Origin: Mogibacterium diversum | GTDB lineage: Bacteria > Bacillota > Clostridia > Peptostreptococcales > Anaerovoracaceae | Direction: 5' to 3' | DNA length: 64,000 nt | NCBI RefSeq assembly: GCF_002998925.1 | Contig: NZ_CP027228.1 | Coordinates: 62,001-126,000 of the forward strand | Shown: in pieces, positions 1 to 8,245 of the stretch | Layout: every line of letters begins with the position of its first letter | Position numbering within the stretch: the first letter of the stretch is position 1 | The notes under the pieces: model-generated | Told to the model about the DNA's origin: nothing | Database searches by the model: none | Seen by the model: the letters and a program-made list of their open reading frames with translations, nothing else | Translations under genes and position numbers: made by a program

Positions 1-160
1 ACCCTATATAGATAAGATGAGAGAGAACATAGCCATGGCACTTGAGATGCCAATTGGCGCGGTAAACGTGAAAGCGACTACGACAGAGAAGCTTGGATTT
101 ACCGGAAGAGAAGAAGGCATTGCAGCGCAAGCTGTTTGCACAATAGAAGGGAGATTTTAA
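1..160 (+). CDS. ispF: 2-C-methyl-D-erythritol 2,4-cyclodiphosphate synthase, C-terminal end (partial)
   Basis: The window opens inside this gene. The reading frame starting at base 2 ends at TAA 158-160 and gives the last 52 residues. They carry the family's conserved tail: KATTTEKLGFTGREEGIAAQ, matching the IspF C-terminus that contributes to the trimer active site. IspF makes the cyclic diphosphate intermediate of the non-mevalonate isoprenoid pathway in the cytoplasm. The stop lies only 2 bases before the proS start codon, and the proS ribosome-binding site sits inside this gene's last codons, so the two are probably co-transcribed. The start is outside the window. Confidence 0.88.
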   Translation, partial: PYIDKMRENIAMALEMPIGAVNVKATTTEKLGFTGREEGIAAQAVCTIEGRF

Positions 161-162
161 CT

Positions 163-1899
163 ATGAAATTATCGAGGCTCCATCTCAAGACGTTGAGAGA
201 AGCACCAAATGAAGCAGAACTAGTCAGCCACAAGCTGATGATTAGAGCTAACCTGATTAAGAAGGAAGCTGCTGGTATATATACATTCATGCCATTTGGC
301 TGGAGGACAATAAGAAAGATAGAGGAGATAGTAAGACAGGAGCAGGATAGAATCGGCTGCCAAGAGCTTCACATGCCTCACGTAAATCCATCCGAGCTAT
401 GGAAGGAGTCCGGCAGATGGTACGCTTACGGACCAGAGCTATGGAGAATCAAGGACAGAAATGGTAGAGATTTCTGCCTCGTTCCTACATGTGAGGAACT
501 ATGTACGAACATTGTAAAGCAGGAGGTTTCTTCATACAGAGAGCTTCCTCTTCAGCTATACCACATCCAGTTCAAGTATCGTGACGAAGCTCGTCCAAGA
601 TATGGACTTATGAGATCGCGTGAGTTCATCATGAAGGACGCGTATTCATTTGACAGAACTCCAGAAGACCTAGAAGAGGCTTATAGACTTCAGTACGAGG
701 CATACGTAAGAACATTTACAAGATGCGGCCTAGACTTCAGAATCGTAGAAGCTGACAACGGCCCAATCGGTGGAAGCAACTCGCACGAATTCTCTGCTCT
801 TTCTAACGTTGGTGAGAGCGAAATCGCATACTGCGAGAAGTGCGACATGGCGGCTACTATCGAGAGAGCTGAGTGCATCGATGATAAGCCAGTAGATGAG
901 CCAGAGCAAGAACTAGAGGCGGTTTATACACCAGGTACTAAGACTATCAAGGATGTATGTGACTATCTAGGGGTGGATGAAAAGAAAACTATCAAGGCTC
1001 TCATGTTTACTACCTTTGATCAGGATTTAAATCCAGCTGACTACGTTTGCGTGTTTATCAGAGGAGATAGAGACGTTAATATGATTAAGCTTGTAAATGC
1101 TCTTGGAATCCCTGAACACTACATCGAGTTTGCGGATGAGGATGAGATGGGACCTGTTACAGGCATCGTTGGTGGATTTACTGGACCGGTTGGAATTCAC
1201 AACTGCAAGATCGTTGTCGATAGCGAGCTAGTTGGAACCAAGAACATGGTTGCTGGAGCTAACAAGGAAGATCACCATATGAAGGGCGTTTGCTACGGCA
1301 GAGACTATGTTGGAGACATCGTAACGGATATCAAGACGCTCAAGGAAGGCGATCCATGCCCACACTGTGGAGCTCCAATCAAGCATACAAGAGGCATTGA
1401 GGTTGGACAGATCTTCAAGCTAGGAACTAAGTACTCAGAGTCGATGAATGCAACGTATAAGGATGAGAACGGCGAAGACCAGATCTACTGGATGGGATGC
1501 TACGGAGTTGGCGTTACAAGAACTATGCAGGCCATCGTTGAGCAGAGTCACGATGATAAGGGTATCATCTGGCCAATGTCAGTTGCTCCTTACCACGTAA
1601 TCGTAACTGTTATCAACCCTAAGGATGAGCTTCAGATGGATCTTGCTAATAAGATTGAGTCTGAACTTGAAGCTAAGCGCGTTGAAGTTATAGTAGATGA
1701 CAGGGATGAGAGAGCTGGTGTTAAGTTCAACGATGCTGACCTAATCGGTATTCCTGTTAGAATCACAGTTGGAAAGCTCGCTAAGGACGGCAACGTTGAG
1801 TACAAGCTAAGACGCGAAGAGAGTAACGAGGTTCTTTCTGCAGAGGATGCAATCAAGGCAGCAGCAGAACTCGTTGACAAGGAAATCTTCGGACTATAA
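163..1899 (+). CDS. proS: prolyl-tRNA synthetase, bacterial type with editing insertion
   Basis: Class II aminoacyl-tRNA synthetase that charges tRNA-Pro in the cytoplasm; 578 residues, close to the usual bacterial length of about 570. Motif 2 is seen as FKYRDE near residues 137-142 followed by RPRYGLMRSREF. Motif 3 is YGVGVTR starting at residue 447. Between them, roughly residues 225-395, lies the YbaK-like insertion that hydrolyses mischarged Ala-tRNA (segment VAGANKEDHHMKGV). The C-terminus is the anticodon-binding domain (WPMSVAPYHVIVTV). I chose ATG 163 because GAAGGGAG lies at 146-153; the frame stays open upstream to a TTG at 136 but that has no binding site. It sits 2 bases after ispF. 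Confidence 0.97.
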   Translation: MKLSRLHLKTLREAPNEAELVSHKLMIRANLIKKEAAGIYTFMPFGWRTIRKIEEIVRQEQDRIGCQELHMPHVNPSELWKESGRWYAYGPELWRIKDRNGRDFCLVPTCEELCTNIVKQEVSSYRELPLQLYHIQFKYRDEARPRYGLMRSREFIMKDAYSFDRTPEDLEEAYRLQYEAYVRTFTRCGLDFRIVEADNGPIGGSNSHEFSALSNVGESEIAYCEKCDMAATIERAECIDDKPVDEPEQELEAVYTPGTKTIKDVCDYLGVDEKKTIKALMFTTFDQDLNPADYVCVFIRGDRDVNMIKLVNALGIPEHYIEFADEDEMGPVTGIVGGFTGPVGIHNCKIVVDSELVGTKNMVAGANKEDHHMKGVCYGRDYVGDIVTDIKTLKEGDPCPHCGAPIKHTRGIEVGQIFKLGTKYSESMNATYKDENGEDQIYWMGCYGVGVTRTMQAIVEQSHDDKGIIWPMSVAPYHVIVTVINPKDELQMDLANKIESELEAKRVEVIVDDRDERAGVKFNDADLIGIPVRITVGKLAKDGNVEYKLRREESNEVLSAEDAIKAAAELVDKEIFGL

Positions 1900-1958
1900 T
1901 ACCGAAGGTACAATATTAATCACAAGGTGATTTACAGTCCTGAGAATTAGGAGGAAAA

Positions 1959-2621
1959 ATGCTGGAACTATTCGTCACATTTTTCAAACTGGGATTGTTC
2001 ACAATCGGGGGTGGGGTCGCTATGATTCCCATCCTCTCTAATATTATGGTCAAAGATAAGAAATGGTTCACCGAAGATGAGATGATAGATATCATCGCTA
2101 TCTGTCAGGGGTTGCCAGGTGTTATCGCCATCAATATGGCAACTTATGTGGGATTCAAGAAGCGAGGACTAATTGGATCCTTTGTTGCAACATTCGGTGT
2201 GATACTTCCCTCGTTTGTGATAATCGTTATTATAGCAAAAGGTATGAATTTTATAGACGGCAATCCATACGTCCAAGGAGCACTAGGAGGCCTTAGGGCT
2301 GCAGCGCTTGGGCTTATTATTATTGCTGTATATCAGGTTGCCAAGGGTGTTATCAAGGATGCTTTCAGTGCTATCGGTGCCGCACTCAGTTTTATACTTA
2401 TTGCAGTTCTCAAGATAAATGTGGTGTATATTATCGTGCTATTCCTGGCTCTCGGCATCGGACGTGCTTTACTAACGAAGTCATCGATAGACACTAGGGA
2501 TTGCGGGGAATCTTTATCAGATGCAGACGTAAGAGCCTATCAATCATCTCTAAATCAGAGGGATGAACAACCAGATGCAATTGGAGAAGATGAAAAAACC
2601 AAAGAAGGGGGCGATGAGTGA
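1959..2621 (+). CDS. chromate transporter family protein, first half-size subunit
   Basis: Half-size ChrA/CHR-family membrane protein, 220 residues. The family signature is seen at the N-terminus (FKLGLFTIGGGVAMIPIL) and in CQGLPGVIAINMATYVG, followed by hydrophobic spans that fill most of the first 170 residues. The last 50 residues are polar and acidic (many D/E/Q), predicted cytoplasmic. In many Firmicutes chromate transporters occur as two adjacent half-size genes, and the next gene here is the second half, overlapping by 4 bases (ATGA). The ribosome-binding site AGGAGG lies just before ATG 1959. Chromate export is the family label; the true anion in an anaerobe without other resistance genes nearby is not established by the sequence. 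Confidence 0.88.
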   Translation: MLELFVTFFKLGLFTIGGGVAMIPILSNIMVKDKKWFTEDEMIDIIAICQGLPGVIAINMATYVGFKKRGLIGSFVATFGVILPSFVIIVIIAKGMNFIDGNPYVQGALGGLRAAALGLIIIAVYQVAKGVIKDAFSAIGAALSFILIAVLKINVVYIIVLFLALGIGRALLTKSSIDTRDCGESLSDADVRAYQSSLNQRDEQPDAIGEDEKTKEGGDE

Positions 2622-3211
2622 TGCTACTAGCGAAGTTATTTCTTGCCTTCTTTAAGATAGGTCTATTTGGATTTGGCGGCGGACTTGCGATTATCCAGCT
2701 CATCTACGACAGCATCAAAGAGTTTGCGAATATATCTCCTGAGCAGTTTGCAAATATCGTTGCGATTGCCCAAGTTACTCCAGGACCGGTGGCGGTAAAT
2801 TCAGCTACGTATGTTGGATACGAAGTCGGAGGATATCTCGGTTCAGCGCTAGCGACGTTAGGTGTTGCAACTCCTGCGTTTATAATTATAGCTATGGTTG
2901 CAAATGCAGTGGAACGCTACAAGGAGAGCGCTGCTGTCAAGGGTGCACTTGAAGGCATTAGACCAGCAACTGTAGGACTTATAGCAGCAGCGGTAATCAC
3001 TATCGGTGAGGCGGCAGTAATGCCAGAACATTCTCTTGGAGGCAACTTCTCGGTACTTCGAGACATGACGATTTCCGCAGGGGGCATGCACATAGATGTG
3101 ATATCGATAGTTCTTTGTGGACTGACTATACTGTTAATTCAAAAATTTAAGATAAATCCGATGCTCGTACTTGTCATTATTGCGTGCGTAGGCGCTGTCG
3201 TTGGTGTATAA
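2618..3211 (+). CDS. chromate transporter family protein, second half-size subunit
   Basis: Second half-size CHR-family protein, 197 residues, nearly all hydrophobic. The same fold signature as its neighbour is visible: FKIGLFGFGGGLAIIQLI near the start and AQVTPGPVAVNSATYVGY in the middle. Start ATG 2618 overlaps the stop of the first subunit by 4 bases, so translation is probably coupled and the two proteins likely pair in the membrane. It lacks the acidic tail of the first subunit. No regulator gene of the ChrB type is present. The next gene, cysS, begins 67 bases later with its own ribosome-binding site. Confidence 0.88.
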   Translation: MMLLAKLFLAFFKIGLFGFGGGLAIIQLIYDSIKEFANISPEQFANIVAIAQVTPGPVAVNSATYVGYEVGGYLGSALATLGVATPAFIIIAMVANAVERYKESAAVKGALEGIRPATVGLIAAAVITIGEAAVMPEHSLGGNFSVLRDMTISAGGMHIDVISIVLCGLTILLIQKFKINPMLVLVIIACVGAVVGV

Positions 3212-3278
3212 TCAAGACAACTATACCCAGATGGGAAATGACGAAATAAGTCGATACATGATTTAGTGGAGGAAAGAA

Positions 3279-4682
3279 ATGAAGATTTACAACTCTATGA
3301 CTAGACGCAAGGAAGAGTTTGTACCTATCCATGAAGGAAAAGTCAATATCTACGTTTGTGGGCCTACGGTTTACAACTATTTTCATATAGGTAATGCCAG
3401 ACCGTTCGTAGTGTTCGACACTCTGCGTAGGTTTTTTAAATATATCGGATATGACGTTAAGTTCGTGCAGAACTTTACAGACGTTGATGACAAAATTATC
3501 AACAAGGCAAAGGAAGAGAATTTACCGGCACTTGAGGTATCGGAGAAGTACATCAAAGAGTATTTCAAAGATGCGGAAGCTCTCAATGTAATAAAGGCTG
3601 ACGTGCACCCTAAGGTTTCCGAGCATATCGAGGATATCATCGAGTTCATCAGTACGCTAATTGAGAAAGGTTATGCGTATGAGGCTGATGGCGACGTTTA
3701 TTACATCACGCGCAAGTTCCCAGAGTATGGGAAGCTATCGGGACAGAATATCGACGACCTAGAGTCGGGTGCTAGAATTGCTATCGGGGAGGTTAAGAAG
3801 GATCCCCTTGATTTTGCTCTTTGGAAAGCACAGAAGACCGATGATGAGATTGCCTGGGATTCTCCTTGGGGAAAGGGGAGACCAGGCTGGCATATCGAGT
3901 GTTCTACTATGTCTAAGAAGCATCTTGGCACAACTATAGATATTCACGGAGGCGGACAGGATCTCAAGTTCCCTCACCATGAAAATGAAATCGCTCAGTC
4001 CGAAGCGTGCAACTGCGCACCTTTTGCGAACTACTGGATGCACAACGGATACATCATGGTTGACGGCGAGAAGATGTCTAAGTCGCTAAATAACTTCTTT
4101 ACAGTTAGAGATATTCGTAAGGAGTACGATGGTGACTTTATCAGATTCTTCTTACTTAGCGTTCAGTACAGAGGACCTATCAACTTTAGCGACGAAGGTA
4201 TGAAGCAGGTTAAGCAGGGATATGATAGGCTTATAAACGCTACCGAAACTTTGGAGTTCCTCGTTCAGAATGGCTCTGATAAGATAACAGAGAAGGAAGA
4301 GGAGACGGTTAAGTCGTTTAGAGACTATAAGGAAAAATTCATAGAGTGCATGAGTGATGACCTTAATACTGCAGGTGCTATAGGTGCCCTCTTCGAGCTA
4401 GTTTCGGCTATTAACGTGGAGATTGAAGGGGGAGCATCAAAGGAATTTGCGGGAAAGGCTCTCGAGATTATCCATGAACTCGCTGACGTCCTTGGTGTGC
4501 TTCAGAGAAGTAGTGAAAATGCGGTAGGCGAGGATATTCAGGCCCTCGTAGATGAGAGACAACAGGCTCGTAAGGAGAAAAACTGGGCTAGAGCTGACGA
4601 AATCAGGGATCAGCTTGCCACTATGGGGTATACTCTCAAGGATACTCCGCAGGGGGTTCAGATAATTAAAGCAGATGCATAA
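3279..4682 (+). CDS. cysS: cysteinyl-tRNA synthetase
   Basis: Class I aminoacyl-tRNA synthetase, 467 residues, normal for CysRS. The HIGH-type motif is FHIGNARP near residue 35, and KMSKS begins at residue 265 (EKMSKSLNN). Zinc ligands expected for cysteine discrimination are visible as the Cys of VCGPTVYN, the Cys of HIECSTMS and the His/Glu of HHENEIAQSEA. The C-terminal part is a DALR helical domain. ATG 3279 follows GTGGAGGAAAG. The stop overlaps the start of mrnC by 8 bases; the cysS-mrnC-rlmB grouping is common in Firmicutes, and here thyA and folA are inserted between mrnC and rlmB. Confidence 0.97.
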   Translation: MKIYNSMTRRKEEFVPIHEGKVNIYVCGPTVYNYFHIGNARPFVVFDTLRRFFKYIGYDVKFVQNFTDVDDKIINKAKEENLPALEVSEKYIKEYFKDAEALNVIKADVHPKVSEHIEDIIEFISTLIEKGYAYEADGDVYYITRKFPEYGKLSGQNIDDLESGARIAIGEVKKDPLDFALWKAQKTDDEIAWDSPWGKGRPGWHIECSTMSKKHLGTTIDIHGGGQDLKFPHHENEIAQSEACNCAPFANYWMHNGYIMVDGEKMSKSLNNFFTVRDIRKEYDGDFIRFFLLSVQYRGPINFSDEGMKQVKQGYDRLINATETLEFLVQNGSDKITEKEEETVKSFRDYKEKFIECMSDDLNTAGAIGALFELVSAINVEIEGGASKEFAGKALEIIHELADVLGVLQRSSENAVGEDIQALVDERQQARKEKNWARADEIRDQLATMGYTLKDTPQGVQIIKADA

Positions 4683-5064
4683 CGATATCAAGAGCATGAA
4701 TACGACGGCACTCGCCTATATAGGCGATGCTGTCTACGAACTACATATAAGGGAACTTCTGATTGGGCGAAGCAAAGGCGATGTCGGCAAGGTGCATAAG
4801 AGAGCGGTATCATACGTGTCTTCTGATGGACAGGCTAAGGCTATAAAGTCCATGATGAATGATTTTCTAACGGAAGAGGAGCAAAAGCTCGTTAAGCGTG
4901 CAAGGAATAAGCGCGCGACATCGAGACCTAAGAATGCCGATCCACGCAAGTATAAGCTTGCTACGGGATTTGAGGCGCTGATAGGGGCACTTCATTTGGA
5001 TAAGGATGACGCTAGACTTGAAGAGGTTTTGGCGGAGGCTGTCCGAATTATTGAGGAGGATTAG
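4675..5064 (+). CDS. mrnC: Mini-ribonuclease III (23S rRNA 3' maturation)
   Basis: Small RNase III-fold protein of 129 residues that lacks a double-stranded-RNA-binding domain, as expected for Mini-III. The catalytic-type motif is seen in LAYIGDAVYELHIRELL near residues 13-29, with conserved KRARNKRATSRPKNAD and FEALIGALHLD downstream. In Bacillus Mini-III processes 23S rRNA precursor; that role is assumed from the family. Its start overlaps the end of cysS by 8 bases, which points to coupled translation, the typical Firmicute arrangement. The stop is 1 base before the GTG of thyA, whose binding site lies inside the mrnC coding sequence. Confidence 0.93.
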   Translation: MHNDIKSMNTTALAYIGDAVYELHIRELLIGRSKGDVGKVHKRAVSYVSSDGQAKAIKSMMNDFLTEEEQKLVKRARNKRATSRPKNADPRKYKLATGFEALIGALHLDKDDARLEEVLAEAVRIIEED

Positions 5065-5065
5065 A

Positions 5066-5896
5066 GTGAGCAAGGCGGATAAACTGTTTGTGAGCATGTG
5101 CGAAGACATAATTGCTAATGGATTCAGCACTGAAGGGCAGAAGGTAAGACCTCACTGGCCAGACGGAACACCTGCGCACACGATTAAGAATTTTGGCGTG
5201 GTAAATAGATATGATTTACAGGAGGAGTTTCCTGCTCTTACCGTAAGACCTACGGCTATCAAGCTCGCGTTTGACGAGCTGCTGTGGATTTGGCAGAAGA
5301 AGTCTAACAGAGTTTCTGACCTAGGAAGCCACATCTGGGATGAGTGGGCAGGTGAGGATGGAACTATTGGCAAGGCGTACGGATATCAGCTCGGAGTTAA
5401 GTATAAGTTCAAGCAAGGCGAGATGGACCAGGTTGATAACATCCTATGGCTACTTGAGCATGATAAATACTCCAGAAGAATCATGGCTAACATGTATAAC
5501 TTTGCTGATCTAAGCGAGATGAACTTAGAGCCTTGCGCATATAGTATGACCTTCAACGTAAAAGGTGATACGCTTAATGCGATTCTAAACCAGCGTTCTC
5601 AGGATATCTTGACAGCGAACAACTGGAATGTTGTGCAGTATGCACTGCTTCTTATGATGTTTGCGCAAGTTAGCGGTCTCAAGGCGGGGGAGCTAGTACA
5701 TGTGATTTCCGATGCTCATATCTACGATAGGCATGTGGATATAGTTAAGGAGCTCATCGAGCGTCCACAGTATCCTGCGCCTAAGGTGACGCTAAATCCT
5801 GAGGTAAAGAATTTCTACGACTTCACGGTTGATGATCTAATCGTCGAGGACTACCAGAAGAACCCTCAGGTGAAAAATATTCCAGTAGCGATTTAA
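5066..5896 (+). CDS. thyA: thymidylate synthase (folate-dependent, ThyA type)
   Basis: Converts dUMP to dTMP with methylene-tetrahydrofolate. The protein is 276 residues. The catalytic cysteine is Cys157 in LEPCAYSMTF, followed by the nucleotide-binding QRSQD and the C-terminal DAHIYDRHVD segment. The C-terminus ends PVAI, matching the family's functional last residues. GTG 5066 is chosen because GAGGAGGA is at 5053-5060; the frame is open further upstream but that portion overlaps mrnC and shows no homology. A hairpin resembling a weak terminator follows. folA, which regenerates the folate cofactor consumed here, is the next gene, a functional pairing seen in many bacteria. Confidence 0.96.
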   Translation: MSKADKLFVSMCEDIIANGFSTEGQKVRPHWPDGTPAHTIKNFGVVNRYDLQEEFPALTVRPTAIKLAFDELLWIWQKKSNRVSDLGSHIWDEWAGEDGTIGKAYGYQLGVKYKFKQGEMDQVDNILWLLEHDKYSRRIMANMYNFADLSEMNLEPCAYSMTFNVKGDTLNAILNQRSQDILTANNWNVVQYALLLMMFAQVSGLKAGELVHVISDAHIYDRHVDIVKELIERPQYPAPKVTLNPEVKNFYDFTVDDLIVEDYQKNPQVKNIPVAI

Positions 5897-5910
5897 TTCG
5901 AGATTATATA

Positions 5911-5945
5911 GACGGTGCCTTTAGTTTACTGAGGTGCCGTCTTAA
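5911..5945 (+). terminator. probable weak terminator after thyA
   Basis: Arms GACGGTGCCT (5911-5920) and AGGTGCCGTC (5932-5941) pair over 10 positions with two G-U pairs, followed by a short interrupted T run (TTAAATATT). The U tract is poor, so read-through into folA is plausible. Confidence 0.5.
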
Positions 5946-6013
5946 ATATTATTAAAATGATAATGTCAGCATGTGAGTGCATAATGCACGAATATAACAA
6001 ACTGAGGTGAATT

Positions 6014-6508
6014 ATGAATCTAATAGTAGCTGTTGATGAGAAATGGGGCATTGGGTGCGACAATGATTTGCTCGCTTCGATTCCTGGAGACATGCAGTAT
6101 TTCAAGGAAAAGACGACTGACGGAGTTGTAGTGATGGGGCGCAGAACCCTCGAGAGCCTACCTAAGCAGAGGGGGCTTCCAAAGCGTATAAATTACGTGC
6201 TCACATCGAACTCAGGGTTCGAGGCCGAAAGATGCATAGCCGTGCATAGCGAGGAGGAGCTGTTCAAGGAGCTCGAGCAGTATGATCCAGAGCATGTGTT
6301 TATCATCGGCGGAGAGAGCATATATAGGAAGTTTTACAAATATTGCGACAAGTGCTTCGTAACTAAGATGCATGCGGATTTGCATGCTGACAAATTCATG
6401 GTTAACCTTGATGAGGATGACGATTTTAAAGAGACGTGGAAGAGTGAGATGCATAGTGAGAATGGTATAGACTATGAGTTCACTATGTATGAGAAAGTAG
6501 AGAAGTAA
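6014..6508 (+). CDS. folA: dihydrofolate reductase
   Basis: Reduces dihydrofolate to tetrahydrofolate with NADPH; 164 residues, typical length. Seen in order: start MNLIVAVDEKWGIG with the conserved Trp-Gly-Ile-Gly, the acidic substrate-binding segment IPGDMQYFK, the NADPH-binding VVMGRRTLESLP, and FIIGGESIYRKF with the Gly-Gly pair. ATG 6014 has GAGGTGA upstream. It follows thyA at 117 bases and its TAA shares one base with the rlmB ATG (TAATG), so folA and rlmB are almost certainly translated from one message. Confidence 0.96.
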   Translation: MNLIVAVDEKWGIGCDNDLLASIPGDMQYFKEKTTDGVVVMGRRTLESLPKQRGLPKRINYVLTSNSGFEAERCIAVHSEEELFKELEQYDPEHVFIIGGESIYRKFYKYCDKCFVTKMHADLHADKFMVNLDEDDDFKETWKSEMHSENGIDYEFTMYEKVEK

Positions 6509-7596
6509 TGGCAAAATCAGATAAAAAGAAAACGGGCACTCGCGGCAAGAACAGACGTGATGCACACGGAGTGTATCAGAGACGCGCGGAGAGAGGAAAA
6601 GCAGCGTTCATACCTTATGATGGAGATCCTGCGGAAGAGTTCCGTAGCAATACTGAGCGGAACACAGGAAGACCTAAACGTACTAGCGGTAACGCTGGAG
6701 GATACGGTAGTTCACAGCGTAATGGCAACTCAGGGAGTTATAGCAATTCTCAGCGCGACAGAAACTCAAGCAGCCGCCCGCGAGATAACTACAAAAATAC
6801 ATACCGCAGCAGTGAATGGGACAGACGTGGCGGCAGCTTTGCTGAGGAGCAGAGTGCTCCAGCCGCGAATCTGATAGCCGGCCGCAATCCGGTAATCGAA
6901 GCAATCAAAAGCGGCCGCGAGATCGAAAAGATTTACATGGCGGCAGGAGCTGAGGGCTCCGTCGTAAAAATCAGAGCTATGGCTAAGGATGCCGGCATAG
7001 TGGTGGATACAGTTCCTAGAATAGTGCTTGACAGAATGGCTCCAGGGGAGAAGCATCAGGGAGTGGCAGCAGAGATATCTGCATACTCATATTCAACATT
7101 TGAAGATATCATGGAAAGAGCAGCAGACAGTGATGAGCCACCTTTCATCATGGTACTCGACGAGATTTCAGATCCTCATAACCTAGGTGCGATTATCAGA
7201 ACTGCAGAGTGCGCAAACGCTCATGGCGTTATCATTCCTAAGCGAAATGCCTGCGGACTAACTAGCACCGTTGCAAAGACTTCAGCAGGTGCGTTAGAGC
7301 GTATGCCGGTTGCGAGAGTGACCAATATATCTCGGACTATCGAAGAGCTGCAAGCACAGGGCGTGTGGGTAGCAGCAGTGGATATGGATGGAAAATCATA
7401 TTATGAGACAGAAGGCGTGATGAAAGGTGCGATAGCTCTAGTAATCGGAAATGAAGGAAAAGGTATCAGCAGGCTCGTTAAGGAGAAGTGCGACCTCACG
7501 ATATCAATTCCGATGAAGGGCAGCATCAACTCTCTAAATGCATCTAATGCAGCAGCTATTATGATGTATGCAGTTAGACGAAGCAGAGACTGTTAG
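6508..7596 (+). CDS. rlmB: TrmH/SpoU-family rRNA 2'-O-methyltransferase with disordered N-terminal extension
   Basis: 23S rRNA ribose methyltransferase of the RlmB/TrmH3 group, 362 residues. The conserved body begins near residue 122 with LIAGRNPVIEAI (substrate-binding L30e-like subdomain). The SpoU knot motifs follow: DPHNLGAIIRTAE, VIGNEGKGISRLV and SINSLNASNAAAIMMY. Residues 1-120 are a low-complexity basic segment rich in Arg, Ser, Asn and Gly with repeated SSQRNGN / NSQRD-like stretches, much longer than the family core (about 250 residues). It looks intrinsically disordered and could bind RNA. The start shares one base with the folA stop. The cysS-mrnC-rlmB relation is conserved in Firmicutes, supporting the assignment. 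Confidence 0.92.
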   Translation: MAKSDKKKTGTRGKNRRDAHGVYQRRAERGKAAFIPYDGDPAEEFRSNTERNTGRPKRTSGNAGGYGSSQRNGNSGSYSNSQRDRNSSSRPRDNYKNTYRSSEWDRRGGSFAEEQSAPAANLIAGRNPVIEAIKSGREIEKIYMAAGAEGSVVKIRAMAKDAGIVVDTVPRIVLDRMAPGEKHQGVAAEISAYSYSTFEDIMERAADSDEPPFIMVLDEISDPHNLGAIIRTAECANAHGVIIPKRNACGLTSTVAKTSAGALERMPVARVTNISRTIEELQAQGVWVAAVDMDGKSYYETEGVMKGAIALVIGNEGKGISRLVKEKCDLTISIPMKGSINSLNASNAAAIMMYAVRRSRDC

Positions 7597-7643
7597 CCGA
7601 TTATATTTACGAGTTGTATAGCATTAAATATCAAGGAAAATGC

Positions 7644-7672
7644 TTGACATTGACATCTGTACAGCGTATTAT
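7644..7672 (+). promoter_or_regulatory. sigma-A promoter for the rpmG-secE-nusG-rplK-rplA operon
   Basis: TTGACA at 7644-7649 and TATTAT at 7667-7672 with a 17-base spacer. A hairpin with arms CAGAGC/GCTCTG (about 7699-7721) lies in the untranslated leader before rpmG. Confidence 0.8.
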
Positions 7673-7780
7673 TATAAGGCTACTTTATGAATTCACGACA
7701 GAGCTTGCGAGGCGGGCTCTGACTTTTGAGTTGAGAGAAGCAATTAGCTTACATATATATTTGCAAAGGAGGTCATCACC

Positions 7781-7930
7781 TTGAGAAACAAGATTACACT
7801 AGCATGCACAGAGTGCAAGCAGAGAAACTACAACACAACTAAGAACAAGAAGAACAATCCTGATAGAATTGAGCTTAGAAAGTTCTGTAAGTTCTGCGGT
7901 AAGGAAACACTCCACAAGGAGACTAAGTAG
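7781..7930 (+). CDS. rpmG: 50S ribosomal protein L33
   Basis: Small zinc-ribbon ribosomal protein of 49 residues starting with TTG. The translation begins MRNKITLACTECKQRNY and contains two CxxC pairs, CTEC and CKFC, that form the zinc site, followed by a His/Lys-rich end (TLHKETK). The strong ribosome-binding site AAAGGAGG lies at 7765-7772, placing TTG 7781 as the start; no ATG is available. It is the first gene of the secE-nusG operon, the usual position in Firmicutes. Confidence 0.95.
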   Translation: MRNKITLACTECKQRNYNTTKNKKNNPDRIELRKFCKFCGKETLHKETK

Positions 7931-7943
7931 TCGAGGGGACATC

Positions 7944-8228
7944 ATGGCAAACAACAATGAAACCATATCCAGAGATGGCAAGGATACTAAAGTAGAGAAT
8001 AAGACCAGTAAACCGGAACAGCGCAAGGAGCGTAAGGGCATCATTGGATATTTCACTGGTGTTAAACAGGAGATGGCCAAAGTAGTATGGCCGACGAGAG
8101 CGGAACTGACCAAGGACACTGTAGTTGTTTTTGGTGTGTGCATCTTCTTCTCCCTGTTGTTCTGGGGGATGGATACAGGCTTCTTAGCAGTGCTCAAGAA
8201 GCTTCTCGGAATTACGCTATCGAAATAG
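7944..8228 (+). CDS. secE: preprotein translocase subunit SecE
   Basis: Essential small subunit of the SecYEG channel, 94 residues. The N-terminal 40 residues are polar and charged. They are followed by the family's amphipathic segment (IIGYFTGVKQEMAKVVWP then TRAEL) and one membrane span (VFGVCIFFSLLFWGMDTGF). The single-span form is the usual Gram-positive SecE. ATG 7944 is preceded by GAGGGG. It lies 13 bases after rpmG and 17 bases before nusG, the conserved order. Confidence 0.95.
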   Translation: MANNNETISRDGKDTKVENKTSKPEQRKERKGIIGYFTGVKQEMAKVVWPTRAELTKDTVVVFGVCIFFSLLFWGMDTGFLAVLKKLLGITLSK

Positions 8229-8245
8229 GCTAGAAGGAGATATAC

